Assembly: GCF_037392515.1 (NCBI RefSeq)
Contig: NC_090281.1
Coordinates: 55,654,753 to 55,718,752, forward strand
Direction of reading: 5' to 3'
DNA: 64,000 nucleotides
Origin: Haliotis asinina
Taxonomy: Eukaryota > Mollusca > Gastropoda > Lepetellida > Haliotidae
The position numbers and the translations under genes are program-made. Shown here one piece after another: positions 13,160 to 25,862 of this stretch. The first letter of the stretch is position 1, and every line of letters begins with the position of its first letter. The notes under the pieces are model-generated. The model did not search any database. It was not told the DNA's origin and worked only from the letters and a program-made list of their open reading frames with translations.

Positions 13160-13335
13160 ATTTGTGAGTGAGTGTGTGAGTGAGTATGGTTTTACACTGC
13201 TTTTAGCAATATTCCAGCAATATTATGGCAGGAGACACCATAAATGGGTTTCAGACACTGTATCCATGTGGGGAGTCGAACCTGGATCTCCATCATGATG
13301 AGCGAACACTTTGACCACCAGGCTACCTCACCACC
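13160..13335 (-). repeat. tRNA-derived SINE (family B) in ASB-gene intron
   Basis: Antisense copy: gtgagtgagtatggttttac, 'ccatgtggggagtcgaacct' (anti-B-box) and 'ccaccaggctacctcaccac' (anti-A-box). On the minus strand this gives a TAGCCTGGTGGTCAAAGTGTT...GGTTCGACTCC tRNA-like head. Confidence 0.85.
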
Positions 13336-14901
13336 CGTTTTGATATTTGTAGATTTTTCAATATGATGCCTCTCTGTGTGAGGATCTGAGGTAACCTAGA
13401 TATGAAGTCATGGCAGGGAATCTTTGTTAGTGGTCAGTCAGTGGAAGCAAAGCCTTTAGGCAATCATGTCTGTTTTCTGTATCTCAAAACCAAATTTCAT
13501 CAAGGAGTTCCAGTGACAGAAAGTGTTCATACATGTTTTCATTTCTAAGAGCCATGATATCTGCTTGATGTGGTACTGTTGAGAGTATGTTGTGTTCTGT
13601 GACTCATTTGCCCAGAATAAAGTTTTACAGCCTCAGTGGCTTAGAATCAAGGCTGGATCACTAAGACCTGAGATTTTGTCCCAGAAAAACTCATGTGAGC
13701 TATGCAGCTACTTTTGAAATTTTTTTTTGAATAATCTGTGTTGGACTTTCATGCTTGTTGCCAGCTTATCTGGTAAGGTACTGTTCTGTCATTCAGATGT
13801 CAGGAGTTAGACATGAGAATTTAGGGTTTCATTTTGAACATATTGGAGGTCTCGAAACACTTAAATGCAGCCAACACAAACAGCTAAATTGTCAGCATTT
13901 TTTGTGCTTTACCATTCTACTATTTGCATGACTTCAATGGACTTGAATTCAGCGGTACCAATACAACTGGTTGTGTCAGTTCTTGTCTGATGTGAGAGTT
14001 GTTTTGAATGTGATCTGCATATCTTGGCACAACAATCCTGCTGCCAACATTTATAAAAAATGAACAACAATGACTCCCTACAAACATGTTTAAGGCCCCT
14101 TAATAATAGTTTTGGGGCATGCTTCCATATTTGTCTTGTACACTTCTACTGAGATTTGAGCACATATTTTTCATGTGAGACCAGGGAGTACCTAACAGAA
14201 GCAGGGATTTTCCTTATTTTCTCTTGTGAGGTGTTCCTATTTATGAATAAGAACTTGGAAACACATTCTGAAAGACATTCCTGAAATCCCCAATTGTACA
14301 GTGAGACTGTTTCAACATTTCACCCCTTTTACTGAGCAAAAAGCTTGTATGTTCGATCATCATCAGTCAAATCCTCAGTTTTGTGGAAAGTCTCTTCATG
14401 TACTAGTATATGTTTCAACTGTCTATGTCAGGATTGCTCAAAGGAATTAGTCGTAATTTTCATGAGTAGTGAAGTTCCGTAGCTGATGTGCACAGCTTGA
14501 AATATCTTCCAAAATTATATGGTAACCTTATAACAGAATCTATAATTCATAAGAAATAGGACAACTTATTTGTTGTTCCACAGGGATATTTACTGTTGCC
14601 AGTTACATGTGTATCAGCAGAACCCAACATTGCTAATGTGCAATTGCATGTGATTGCATTGGAGAGATAATTTACTTTGATGATTTAACATTGAAAGTGA
14701 GGCAAGTGGTGGTATGTTGATTTCAGGTTCATTTCCATAAGGATTCTGAAAATAGTTTCTAAAAGTACAGTAACATTTTAACTGTACAGCCTGTTAAACA
14801 GTTTGGTCAAATAACTCTATATAAAAACAAATGAAAAGTTGTTTGGAAGTATGTTCCAAAGGTTACATTTCACATAATTTAATGTGACTTTGTGTTTGAA
14901 G

Positions 14902-16277
14902 GTCTTCAGTCAACCCTTGAGGTAGATATGACTCGTCTGAAGTCACTTGTGCAGGATGGGACACTGGGAGACATAAGGGACTTCCTCAAGGACCACACTG
15001 CAGATGTAGCTGACATTTTGAACAAAGCACCCTGGAAGAATGGGAACCCATTGGTGTGGGCGTGTCAGAGGAACGTTGAGGACATTGTGACTCTGCTGCT
15101 GGAACACGGGGCAGACCCCAACTACGCACATCCAGAGTTACGCATCATGCCATTACACTATGCTTCAGATCAGAAAACAAACAATCTAGGAATTGTCAAG
15201 AAACTGCTTGAGTCGGGTGCTAGTGTCAATGACGTGTCGTATGGGGACCAACGAACTGCTTTACATTACGCATGTAAACAAAATAACAAGGATGTTGTAG
15301 CTCATCTCCTTGCTCAGGGTGCAGTTGTAGATCTGATGGATGCTTTTATGTGTTCTCCATTGTGTATAGTGAAAAGTTTGCCTATAGCCAAGATGCTGAT
15401 CGATGCGGGGAGTGATGTCAACTGGCGTAACGGATACCCATTTCATGAACATGCTTGTCAGGGAAATGTTGAAATGGTGGAGTTCCTCTTGCAACATGGT
15501 GCTTGTTTCAACAAGAATTTTATCACTCTGAGTTATGTATGTGGGATAGGGTCTGGTCATGGTAGACTTCTGGAGCTGATGATTTCTCAAGGAGCATCAC
15601 CCAATGAAGGCTTGAGGTCGATCGTGATGGAAAATGATGCCAAGAATGTTCAACAAGCAATGGAGTATCTAATAAATGCAGGAGCATCTGTGAACCATGA
15701 GCTTTATGGGAACTTTGGGTGGAGGCCCTTACATATGGCTTGTCGTCTCTACAGACTAGACAAGGCCAAGCTGCTGTTGGACTGGGGTGCAAAGACTCAC
15801 AAAACTGAAGAGCAAGATACCAACGGACAAGAAACTGAAGGTGAAAGAATTGAAGGACATGAATCTCAAGGACAAGAAATGCAAAGACCAAAAGCTCAAG
15901 CTCTGATATTCCCACCTTTATTTCAGTTCTTTAAAAGCGATGGTCTGACACGCAGAAAAAGGTCCAGACGAATACCAGAAGATATTGTCATCAGCATAAC
16001 AGAACTGCTACATGCCGCAGGGGCTCCTCTCAAGGAGACTAATATGGAAGCACTCTATAAGGACCTAGAGCGCCTGCAAGAAGATGTTCAACAAAGGATG
16101 AAATCATTGCTGGACTGGTACCTCCACCAACCAAGGACTCTGAGAGAAATCTGCCGTATTGCTATACGAGCAGCTGTTCCACCCAAGAAAGACAGAAGTA
16201 TAGATCAGTTAGCTATTCCATCTTCATATAAAGGTTATCTGAAATTTAACGACATTGATTATTGTTTTGAGTTTTGA
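14902..16277 (+). CDS. Ankyrin-repeat and SOCS-box (ASB-like) protein, main exon
   Basis: This exon gives about 458 of 466 residues. Roughly eight ankyrin repeats come first, for example NPLVWACQRN with LLLEHGADPN, TALHYACKQN with HLLAQGA, and RPLHMACRLY with LLLDWGA. A charged Glu/Gln/Gly-rich insertion follows (TEEQDTNGQETEGERIEGHE), then a basic RRKRSRR patch. The C-terminus is a SOCS box: PRTLREICRIAIR is a BC-box for Elongin B/C, and IDQLAIPSSYKGYL resembles the Cul5 box. By family, such proteins are substrate receptors of ECS (Elongin-Cullin5-SOCS) ubiquitin ligases. The substrate is unknown. I cannot assign a vertebrate ASB number. Neighbouring genes give no functional hint. The stop is TGA at 16275. 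Confidence 0.88.
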
Positions 16278-17880
16278 TATTTAAATGTACTCAGCATCAT
16301 CCCATCTGTATGACAGAAGTGTCCCAGTTGTCTAGCCTGGACCAGACAATCCAGTAATAGACATCAATGTCATGATCATGTATTCACGCAACCAGCCTGA
16401 CCACCTGTTCCAGTCATTCATTCTTGCCACAACCAGGGGTTCCTGAAGATGAATTATAAAAAGTCAGATGTTCATGTGCAGATATTTGTATGTTTATTGT
16501 TTTGTCTGTTAATAATGTTTGTTTCGTTAAGGTATTTTACAAAATTTCCTTGACTTCATATGATTTCACTAAGACCTTATGCATATGTCAAAGGTTGAAT
16601 CATGCTTGTGCAAACAGAGATTTGAATTCAGTAAAGTAACGCAACCAAGCTATTGCTGTTAGATTTGCATAAATTGGCAAAAAAATGCATATTTCAGAAA
16701 AACAGCCAACAGTGTTCACTTTAAATAGCCACACAACCATATGCCTTATGGTTATCATGTCTACTCAGAGTCATCAGAAGTCAGAAACACAACTCTGTTA
16801 ATTGTTCACTTTTTTGTGCCAATGAACTGAGAATCATACACAGGCTGACTGTGTGATTTTAAACCCATACTTATGTGATCCTTGGGCTGCCAAGAGAGTG
16901 TGAAACGGATTTCTGATGTCGTCTGGGGTTTGACTGCCGAAACATCCTTTAATCTTCTGTCAGAACATCTATTTTCATAAGATATCATTTTCTCTTGTTC
17001 TGATACTGTCTCATAAACCTATGTATATTGAAGCGGTCTTCATATAAGTTCTTTTGAGTTTACTGACCAATCCAGGTCATGAAAATGTTGTTGTTGCTTT
17101 TACATGAAATACGTGTTTAGTGCAAAGTTACGTGAAACCTAAATCACTTGCTCACTCATACCCCTAAAAGTACTTATCCTGGCTATTTTTTATGAGATTT
17201 TGACAGCTTTGACAAGAATATTCCCTGCTGCTCAGACACAAGGATCTTCCAAAACATATAGTAGCGTGGAAGCAACACAAATACTACACCCTGGACTTAA
17301 TATGTGAAACGGTAATTTGGAAGCTGGCAAACTGTTTGCACCTTATTATGCAGGTTGGATACAGCTACACTGACCCTTCATCTTTCATACCTGACTTATG
17401 AATTATTGCAAATTGTGTCTGAGGAAAGCTTTCACCAACAGTTTGTGACAGCTGTGAAACTTGCTAGGTATGACGCCATGTTTACTGAATGCAACATTGT
17501 CCAAATCGATGCAAACAGGCGTTCTTCTCTCATGGTTTGGGGAAGATTTCTACCATTGCATGCAATTACGTTGCTACTGTCTCTTTAGAAACATGAGATT
17601 TTTCATCAGTAAATCTCTATCACTTTTGTCACCAAAAATGTCGTGCTAACTTTGTCACTCTGTGTTCTCAATTCCATCTCCACACTGAGACATCTCAAAA
17701 CACTGTACACAGTTGGAATGTACAAAGCAATGTTTTGCTGTCTGCTTGCTTGTATACAAAGGGAGACAACTTTTGTCGTAGTTTACAAATACAAAATGCA
17801 GAAATGCCTGAATCCACATCAGAATAAGCTCTGCATAACTTCCTCCATCATTGATAATAAACTGGTGTCAAAATAATAAA
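16278..17880 (+). other. Probable 3' UTR of the ASB-like gene, with repeat insertions
   Basis: No convincing coding sequence follows the stop codon. AATAAA hexamers occur at 17856-17861 and 17875-17880, the latter being a reasonable polyadenylation signal. A degenerate family A copy occupies about 16330-16455 (gcctggaccagacaatccag). The small open frames at 17.4-17.9 kb lack family features or splice logic. Confidence 0.4.
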
Positions 17881-18175
17881 GAAAACATTCTCATCAATTT
17901 GCAGTCAGATACGACAAAGGCTGTTAAACCTTCAGTACCTTCATCCAGAGACCCTGTATTGTATCTGCCTCGTTATATTCCATATCAGCAATTTGTATTT
18001 AACAGTTGAGACCCAGGTTTGAAGCGATGCCCTCTTTGTCAACTGCTTGTTGTAAGAATCCATTAAACGTGAGCAGTTGAACATTTGCTTTGTCAGAAGT
18101 GAAATTACTAGAACTATTGAAGTATGAAGCTGGTGTATCTGGTAGTGAGTATTTACATACTGCCATCACATGTAC

Positions 18176-18232
18176 GTGTGTGTGTGTGTGCGTGTGTCTG
18201 TGTCTGTGTCTGTGTCCGTGTGTCTGTGGACG
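18176..18232 (+). repeat. Imperfect TG microsatellite
   Basis: A TGTG/TCTG/TCCG interrupted repeat in intergenic DNA. Confidence 0.85.
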
Positions 18233-18731
18233 ACCAAATATAGCCGTACAGTAACATAGATAAACCCATGATCCGCTCAGATTTCTTTTGATGAGTCAAG
18301 TGCGGCTTTTCAGTTACTAATTCTAGATCCGTTTATACTTTCCGTTCTATGCGAAGTGTAAATGTCATTGACGTGTCACTTAAAGTGACGTAATTATGAT
18401 CACATGTCTGAATGTCGGGATCTCAACACACGACCATTACTATATACGATTTTCAAATTACATAGACATCGTAATTTTTCTGTCCATAGTAATGAGAGAA
18501 GCGAGAAGTTACACGCGTGTACTTTCTTTTGCGCACAGTATGTTTGATGCAACTTATGGATCAAAAGCCATCGCAAAGATACGCACGCGTGCACACACAC
18601 GCACACGCACGTTCCCCAATATATGAGTGAGTTGGGTATGTTGAACACGGCTTGTCGTAATACAGATCTCAGACGCCCACCACTTCGACAATAACACCCG
18701 AACATGGGTTGTTGCTGCCATAGCTAGATAA

Positions 18732-18810
18732 ATATTTTGGCGAATCGGGATTCGAACCCACAATCGTATATTTCTGGCGTTCATAAGATGACGTTACTCC
18801 GTGGTACCTG
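18732..18810 (-). repeat. tRNA-like SINE head, different from family B
   Basis: On the minus strand the segment reads gtgggttcgaatcccgattc, a good B-box, preceded by an accacgg...gaacgcc block. It looks like a tRNA-derived fragment. There is no complete cloverleaf, so a functional tRNA is not claimed. Confidence 0.4.
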
Positions 18811-18861
18811 GCGCAACACCCCACTCCCGGTATGTCGAAAAGACAAGCATGTCAGTAAACA

Positions 18862-18975
18862 GATCATGTATGGTCCATTTGGCTCAAAAGCGGAGCGATG
18901 AATTGCAGTCTAGCTCGAAAACTAATAAGCATAAAGTGCTTGATGAAACGCTGGTCACAATCAAAACTCATCTCA
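18862..18975 (+). repeat. Solo terminal arm of the foldback element found whole at 61.3-61.8 kb
   Basis: The segment tggctcaaaagcggagcgat, 'gaattgcagtctagctcgaa' and 'gatgaaacgctggtcacaat' matches both arms of the element at 61330-61830. Only one arm is present here. Confidence 0.65.
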
Positions 18976-19358
18976 GAATATTAAAGTCGTGTTTTGTAAA
19001 TCAAAATCAACCACAAAGCTCTTTTGTGAGGAGTGAACGCCCCGATTTGATTCTTGCATGCCACCAAAATATATGTAAATATAAACAAAGAAACAAGAAA
19101 CGTCTGCTACAAGCAATGTAGCGTTCCGACTGCCACGTGTCTGTGAATCACTATTAAACAGTTGTGATACCAGGTGTTCGCGAAAACAGGAGCCTACCCG
19201 CCCAACTAGTGAGACCCGTCATAGCCGAAACCAAATCAGTTTTTCACTAAAAAAATCACTTAACATTAGTGCAAATCGAAACGGGGAATTGTTTCGGGTA
19301 CAGCTTTATAAATACACGTTCCAATATATTTAGTGTCATACGGTAGGAGGGCACCTGT

Positions 19359-20789
19359 TCAGTGTGCTGTAACATCACAAACCGTACCTGTCTCGTCATA
19401 TATGTCCTTCGAGAACTTGGTTGATGACCTTGACATCACCATACTGAACAGTGACATATCAGGAGATGACCTTGACAATATCTGATCAGATTCTGTTGGA
19501 CTGTCAGTGGAATCAGCCGAAACCGGTGAGAGGTTTCTCTCGCCTGAAGATGGCTTCGTCGTGTTCATTCTAAAGACAGCTCTCTCCAGCTTGTCAACAG
19601 AGGACGATACAGTGACCTTCACCTTTGTCACAGTTTCCGTCAGGGCAGTAGGTAGGACAGACTCAGTTTGCCTCTGGAGGTACTTGTTATGGGACAGGTA
19701 GACAATAGGCTTCACACAGAAAGACATTGATCCTACCATGATGGCAATGATATGAGCTCCGCCCCATACGGTAACTCCGCCGTACACTTCGATGTAAGTT
19801 AACACAGGTTGTGCCAACGTGAACACGGTGACCATGACCCATGTGATGACGTACGTGATGACCATGTGGTAGTCTGCATCGGCTCTGTCGTCTCTCAGAA
19901 CTTCCACCACGAACTCCCCCTTCGCCTGCAGCTTCTGAAGCCCACGTGGAACAGCCATGTCAGTTCCTTTAGTGTTGCGTTTTCCACCAATGTCTGATAC
20001 CGTGATGGGAGATGTGGAGCTGGATGACAGACTTGAGGCAGACCTCACATCCTCCACGGTTCCTTGGCTCTCTGCTGTCATTGTTTCCAGTTCTAAACTG
20101 TCATCAGGTTTGATTGGTACAGATTTACGCCTCACTCTGAAAATCAGCACACCACACACGGAATATGTCACCACTGATGCAGCCACGCTCATTACAAAGT
20201 CAAAATTATGAATAAAATGACCTGAATCTTGGATCAGTTCACATTGATAAGTGATCTTGCTGAACTTGATGTCTCCAAAGACTTCATCAGGAATGACCGG
20301 AAGAACGGCAAGGCCAAATGTAAGGGTGTAGGTTATCCCACTGATGAAAATAACGAAAATCGGCTTACCAAATGTTCTCATGTAAAGTTCCTTGTTTCTT
20401 ATCTTGGTAGTTCGTTCAACGGCACAGCAACTCAAAAACACAAAGGGTAAATGATAAAACCACCTGCATGCAACTCCAAGGGCAGAACAGACGACATCAG
20501 GCAGCTGCCACGTTTTCAAGATGGCTGACACTGTTGTAAACGGGAAGCAGACGACACACATTGCGATGTCCACCAGCGCCATCTGGAGGATAAAGGCGTT
20601 CCCCGGAGTCTTGTAATGTTTCCATTTTCCGAACATGACAATCAGAGTGACATTCAGGGTTACCCCAAGAACCATAATACTGATGTACACACAGACCAAG
20701 ATGTACGGTAATATGGCGATTCTGACCCACTCAAGAAGGGAACCACCCACAGTACTCACCAAATCAATCGTTGTTTTATTTGGGTCCAT
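19359..20789 (-). CDS. Rhodopsin-family G-protein-coupled receptor, intronless, orphan
   Basis: A single open frame of 476 residues, with ATG in a good context (GTCAACATGG). Seven hydrophobic segments fit TM1 27-52, TM2 64-90, TM3 101-123, TM4 142-166, TM5 194-218, TM6 307-332 and TM7 345-365. Cys101 before TM3 and Cys183 in extracellular loop 2 can form the class A disulfide. The TM2 aspartate (ALVD, residue 74) is kept. Two signature motifs are altered: the TM3 DRY is ERT (125-127) and the TM7 NPxxY is KPIVY (360-364). TM6 lacks CWxP. Intracellular loop 3 (about 220-306) and the C-terminal tail are long and Ser/Thr-rich, as expected for phosphorylation. A glycosylation site (NKT) lies near the N-terminus. 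TM7 has no retinal-lysine pattern, so it is probably not an opsin. The ligand is unknown, and I could not place it in a named subfamily. Confidence 0.9.
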   Translation of the reverse strand: MDPNKTTIDLVSTVGGSLLEWVRIAILPYILVCVYISIMVLGVTLNVTLIVMFGKWKHYKTPGNAFILQMALVDIAMCVVCFPFTTVSAILKTWQLPDVVCSALGVACRWFYHLPFVFLSCCAVERTTKIRNKELYMRTFGKPIFVIFISGITYTLTFGLAVLPVIPDEVFGDIKFSKITYQCELIQDSGHFIHNFDFVMSVAASVVTYSVCGVLIFRVRRKSVPIKPDDSLELETMTAESQGTVEDVRSASSLSSSSTSPITVSDIGGKRNTKGTDMAVPRGLQKLQAKGEFVVEVLRDDRADADYHMVITYVITWVMVTVFTLAQPVLTYIEVYGGVTVWGGAHIIAIMVGSMSFCVKPIVYLSHNKYLQRQTESVLPTALTETVTKVKVTVSSSVDKLERAVFRMNTTKPSSGERNLSPVSADSTDSPTESDQILSRSSPDMSLFSMVMSRSSTKFSKDIYDETGTVCDVTAH

Positions 20790-21284
20790 GTTGACTCCTC
20801 TTCTACTCTAAATGATATCAAATTTTGATTGTCCATTCGCTGATATGGTAAACTGTCGTCTTGGTGAGGCTCAGACGGTGGCTATACGTTTTCATATGAA
20901 GTGTCCAAGAAATCTAATGCGAAATTTCACTGATGTCGAGTGCTAGATTTGTAACTTAAAGAGGCAATAACGTGTCACATTCCCGTGCTAGTCCATATTT
21001 CTATTGTACAAGGTGTAGTGTCCAGGGTGGCAGATCGCTTCAGACATGGGAACTGCCAATGTACATAGTGATAAATAATCCGCTGCAACAATAAGAATGT
21101 AACTTTATTTCCACTTCTCACACTCCTCTCAATCTAACATGAAGAGCGGTTTTAATGCGTCCCAAACAACTCCCGAACCTGAATGTACTCACTGCACAGA
21201 ACGATCATACTTAGCTTACTGAGGTATTCCCGTGACAAACACAAGTTGTTTGGTTGCTTGATTTGTATGTTACTTAACGGAACA

Positions 21285-21500
21285 CTCCAGAATATCCAAG
21301 CCATTTGGCAGCGGTCTGTAAATTATAGAGTCTGGATCAGGCAATCCAGGGATCAACAGTATGAGCATCAATCATTAACTGGGCAATGATGTCATGTGTC
21401 AACCAAGTCAGCGAGTCTGACCACCCGATCACCTTGGTCGCCTCTTACGAGCATTGGTTGCTGAAGATCAGTTCTAACCCGGACCTTCACGTTGCTTAAT
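21285..21500 (+). repeat. Family A repeat
   Basis: Carries gagtctggatcaggcaatcc, 'gatcaacagtatgagcatca' and 'tgtgtcaaccaagtcagcga' in family order. Confidence 0.75.
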
Positions 21501-21837
21501 ACGACCAAAACGTTGCTTACACACATTAGAATACATAAATAAGTGAAATGTTTCCTGAGCGTCGGCGCGTCACTTTTATTTGCGTGGGTAACACATTTTT
21601 TTTTTAAAAAAATAATAATTAATAATAATTTTGCCTTCTCCGCGTCCCGATCAGCTATTTGTCCACTGTTAGAATGAGTGTCTGTAAAAACGAGTGTGAC
21701 TGAATCTACACCTCATTAACACGCGCTTAACTTCCCAGGCTGTATTTCCCCCGTACGTTTTTTTTTCTATCAAAACCTGTAAAAAAGTCCTACCGCCCTC
21801 GTCACTGACAAACATTTCATTTTGTATTCCAGCCTTA

Positions 21838-21912
21838 TATGCATCACGCCGCCATATAGCTGGAATATTGTGGAGTGCGGCTTAAAATTAACTCACTCAC
21901 TCACTCACTCAC
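21838..21912 (-). repeat. Family A repeat, truncated terminal copy
   Basis: Only the end of the element is present (gccgccatatagctggaata, 'gtggagtgcggcttaaaatt'), followed by an expanded (ACTC)n run, typical of the family's terminus. Confidence 0.75.
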
Positions 21913-22169
21913 TATATACGTCACAGTATAATTTGTAAATGTGATATTCGCGACAGTTTAATATCTCTCTATCTGTGATATATCTCTAACAGTACAATCT
22001 ATTACGGAAATCACTCACTGAATATGTAGCTGAAACGTATAGGATGGAAAGTCATGGTGAGTGTGTGTGTGTGCAGGTGAGTTTGATCATAGAACGGAAT
22101 TATCTACTTCAGTATCGATTATTGGAACAGCTCCGTCATGTACCTGGGGTAATGAGACGTTTATTGACG

Positions 22170-22310
22170 CACCTCTTATCCATGTGCGTGAATTTAGGTT
22201 TACGAAGGTTTTAGCAATGTTCCTGCGGAGGACACACCATACGTTGAACCTCGGTCTTCACCGTGACAAGCGAATGCTTTTACCACGAAGCTATTCACAT
22301 GATGACTCCG
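22170..22310 (-). repeat. tRNA-derived SINE (family B), diverged
   Basis: Resembles the family consensus in order: 'ttttagcaatgttcctgcgg', 'ggacacaccatacgttgaac', then 'gacaagcgaatgcttttacc'. Confidence 0.55.
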
Positions 22311-23640
22311 ATAAATAATCAACAATAAAATGACTGATGCTAGGAATTAATCCTCAGAAGGTAAGTAATATCTGGAATACATCATGACACGGTGTACATC
22401 CGAACACATCGAAGATTAACCAACGCCGATCCGATTCATACGCAGTTCAATTTGTCACTTTCGGATCCTGTGATAAACAAGCAAATTATATACACACAGA
22501 ATGTTCTAGGACACAGCGAGTGTACTACACACGCCCTCGATCTGTCTTACTCAGTTGGGTCCGATGAGATCCGGTTTCTGCTGTTGCGGGTTGCGTTGAT
22601 GGTACGACACAAACGTTTGCTCACCCTGCTGACTCAACGGACATTTTCAACCTCTTAGGATCCGCGATTTCATTAAGGATCCGATGTTACATATAAAGCG
22701 CGTTCGCGAAGCATCGAATCCGAATTTAACAGCTGGGACGGGTTTTCGCAATCACACGGATCAGTTTTGTGCCGTTTGCTGTCGTTGGGACAGGTATGGG
22801 TTTCGCGGCAGTTAAACAAACCAATAGCGTGGCAGCTACATCATACCATGCAACGTCCACCACTGCCACCACCATCACGACAACAGTAGCAACGATAAAC
22901 TGCCTTAAACGAGGAGCCTTGCGTGTGCAGTTTGCGATTTCGGATTTCGGATTTCTGTTCAGTTTCAAATAAGCGCAAACTGATCGGCGTGAATTCTCTT
23001 TTCGGATCATAGCTTTATTGAAAAGTCACATTATGATGTATATAGACGAATGTTTTTATTGTAAGTTAGTGGAGGTGTATGGACATAATCATATAAAAAA
23101 CCCACCACCTGGAACTCGGACTAGACAAAATAGTGACTACGATGGCAATCAGTTTGTGTGACATTAGCATATCTTTAAAATTGTATTTTATTAAATAACC
23201 ATTTTTCGACTGTATTTCAAGTATGTTTTTTCTGTGTCAGCTTCATTTGAAAATATCAAAAGCGGAATAAACATGTAAGGTACTGAGACCCATGATCGAG
23301 GTGAATGTGGAATTCGGGATTCGAGAATACATATTTATTTATGTATAAATCCCAGTATTTCCTGAATACGTCCAGGCGACATTCGTAAGTTTTATTTAGC
23401 ATTTAAATGTTCTTTAAAATGAATGAGATATAGAAAGTTATGTCTGCTGGTATATTTTCCATTCAAGATAGGAAATTTCCAAATTGAAGCCCTGGGTTAT
23501 ATTTATGGTTTAATAATTTACTTACCAATTGGGTCAGTTTTCAATATTCACCCAGGACCCTCTTGGGAATTCTTGGATTGACAAACCTCAGCAATTAATA
23601 AAAGCGTTTGTGTGAAAGAGTGATTACATGATTTGGTTGA

Positions 23641-23672
23641 TGTTGTTTGTTTGTTTGTTTGTTTGTTCGTTC
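23641..23672 (+). repeat. (TTTG/TTCG)n microsatellite
   Basis: A tetranucleotide run of TTTG grading into TTCG, followed by a T homopolymer. Confidence 0.9.
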
Positions 23673-25814
23673 GTTCGTTTTTTTTTGGTCATGGCTTCTG
23701 TTTCCCATCACGAAGACCATTGTCCAATGTGAAAACAATATGTGGTAAATACCTATAGCAGGACTGTATTATGGGCTAAGCAATTTCGCATACGATCTAT
23801 TTAGTATCTGGATGATTTCAAGAATGTCACTTGTTCCTGGAGGCTTACGAATAGAAATTCCAAGCATTGTGTATATCCACGTGTTGTCTGACACTAGGGG
23901 AGCTCTTGAGCAGTTGTGCTCAGCTGATAAAAGCGCTATATGAATCTATAATTATTATTATTACTACTATTATTTCCTCTGGCAATGACATGAATCTTCT
24001 ATATCGCTTCTCTTCTTGCCTTTCCGCTAAGCGACGTCCGCTCTCAACGTCCGCTCTCGGAGTGTTTGCCTTTTCAGAAAAAGATATTCGCAACTGATTT
24101 TCCTCCTGCGTTACATTTCTTAACTTACTGTTGTAATTCCTATTCTCCAATTCAGACAACGCTAGGAGGGAACACACTACGGCAGCTTGTACAAGACACG
24201 GAGTGGTTGTAGCAACAGGTTTGTATACCAGTGCCCCAAATATGTACATTCAGAGGCGTTTACTCATAACGCTGGTTTGTCTGCAGATACGAACTGATGA
24301 AAACTCACTCGGCCATTAAAGCATTTGCTTCAGGATAATCTGTGCCTCTTAGCAAATGTACTGGCCAGTCTGCAACAACAACAACAGCAGAGTGACTTTA
24401 GCAAAATATGGTATGTTGACCGTATGGAACCTGTTTGCCGAAGCTGCTCATCAATCAAGCAACAGTATCCATGGGGATCGTGTGTGTCATGAAAACTAGA
24501 ACCCAGGGTGTCTAAAGACGAGAGAAATATTTAGGTTACATACTAAGGTTAAATGCTGGTATCTCTAATGGAAACCCGTTCAGGACAGTTCCTCAGCAAC
24601 TGATGCTGGTCTCACAGAGAGAAACCCTGGTCAGGAGAGGTCCACGGCAACCGAAACCTGACGTCCAGGGCCCGGTTGTAGATCTTTATATTATCAACAG
24701 TCGGTCCAACTTGATTTTATACAGCTTATTGCGGTGTTAAACAACTAACAAACAAACACAGCCTCTCTTGGATGCAATGGAATGCTCCTGGCAAGGCTTG
24801 TGAAAACTTTGCTTCAAGTCTTTGTCACTACATGTACATAGAGTCGATGGAAATATACCGTGTCAAAAACGTTGGACCGTGGGTATGATGAAGACATATC
24901 GCTTAATCCGTATATGGTACTGACAGGTCCTTTCTTCAGGCTCTCACGGCCGACTGTTTTAATATTCAAATATAAAACCTACACATTCCGATCAGGACCC
25001 ACAACTTATTATGATTCTGTGTGCTACGGGCCTGGAGTTTTTCAGGGTTAATCGCAAACAGTGGTTACATGCCCAGGGAGGCCCTAGATTTGTCACGTAT
25101 GCTTTAGTGTCGCTGAAGCCCTGTGAGAACTCTCAGGAGTCATTGTCCCCCCATTCTACGTCTCTCCGCAGCCGACGTTTATGTCAAGTTGTGTAAGACT
25201 TCGGCGCAGGAAATGCATGCCAGTTGAATATGATATATTCCTTCCTGGTATGACAGAGAGTGTGTCATGCATCCGGGTGCATACAACTTGATTCGTGCAC
25301 TTAATATCTAACAATGCAAACACCCTTTGTTTGCACATGTGTTAGATTGATTAATATTGCATTTGTGAGTGGTCTTGTTTCATCCTGTGTGTTCCTTCAC
25401 CGTGGTATAAATATACTTCATGCCTATAACGCCCATATGATTTGATGATCTCAGTCACATTATGAACGTTATTCAAGTACTCAGTATCCTGGTTGTGGAG
25501 GTTGGTTATAACTGCAGCAATGGACATGAATGACCCTTTGTCCAATCAGTTTATAGGCCCGATCCTGATATGATATATTTATCCGCTATATGTTTTTTCT
25601 GCTCACCTGCCTCATTACACCTGTGGATAGAAGGTCGTTGTTCGATTCCCATGGTTTGATACCATAAAGCGCTAAACATGGTACTTATTGTTCACCTGCC
25701 TGGTCATGGGGGATTACACAAATGCTCGTCTAGGTATAAAGTCTTATAAGGGTACCAATGTTGAACTGCATAATATCTTAGTATCTCAGCACAATAATAT
25801 CAGCACAGATTCAA

Positions 25815-25862
25815 CACACACGCACACGCACACACGCACACACGCACACACACGTGCGCGGG
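25815..25862 (+). repeat. (CA)n microsatellite
   Basis: A CACACGCACA-type imperfect run ending in a GC-rich cgtgcgcgggcgcc stretch. Confidence 0.9.

Noticed and set aside
17355-17876. Three short plus-strand frames as separate genes
   Set aside because: They lie in the probable 3' UTR of the ASB-like gene before AATAAA signals and have no domain or splice support.
22726-23010. Minus-strand open frame with a hydrophobic valine run, as a signal-anchor protein
   Set aside because: The run reflects a CCA/ACC-rich low-complexity stretch. No splice partner or homology is recognised.
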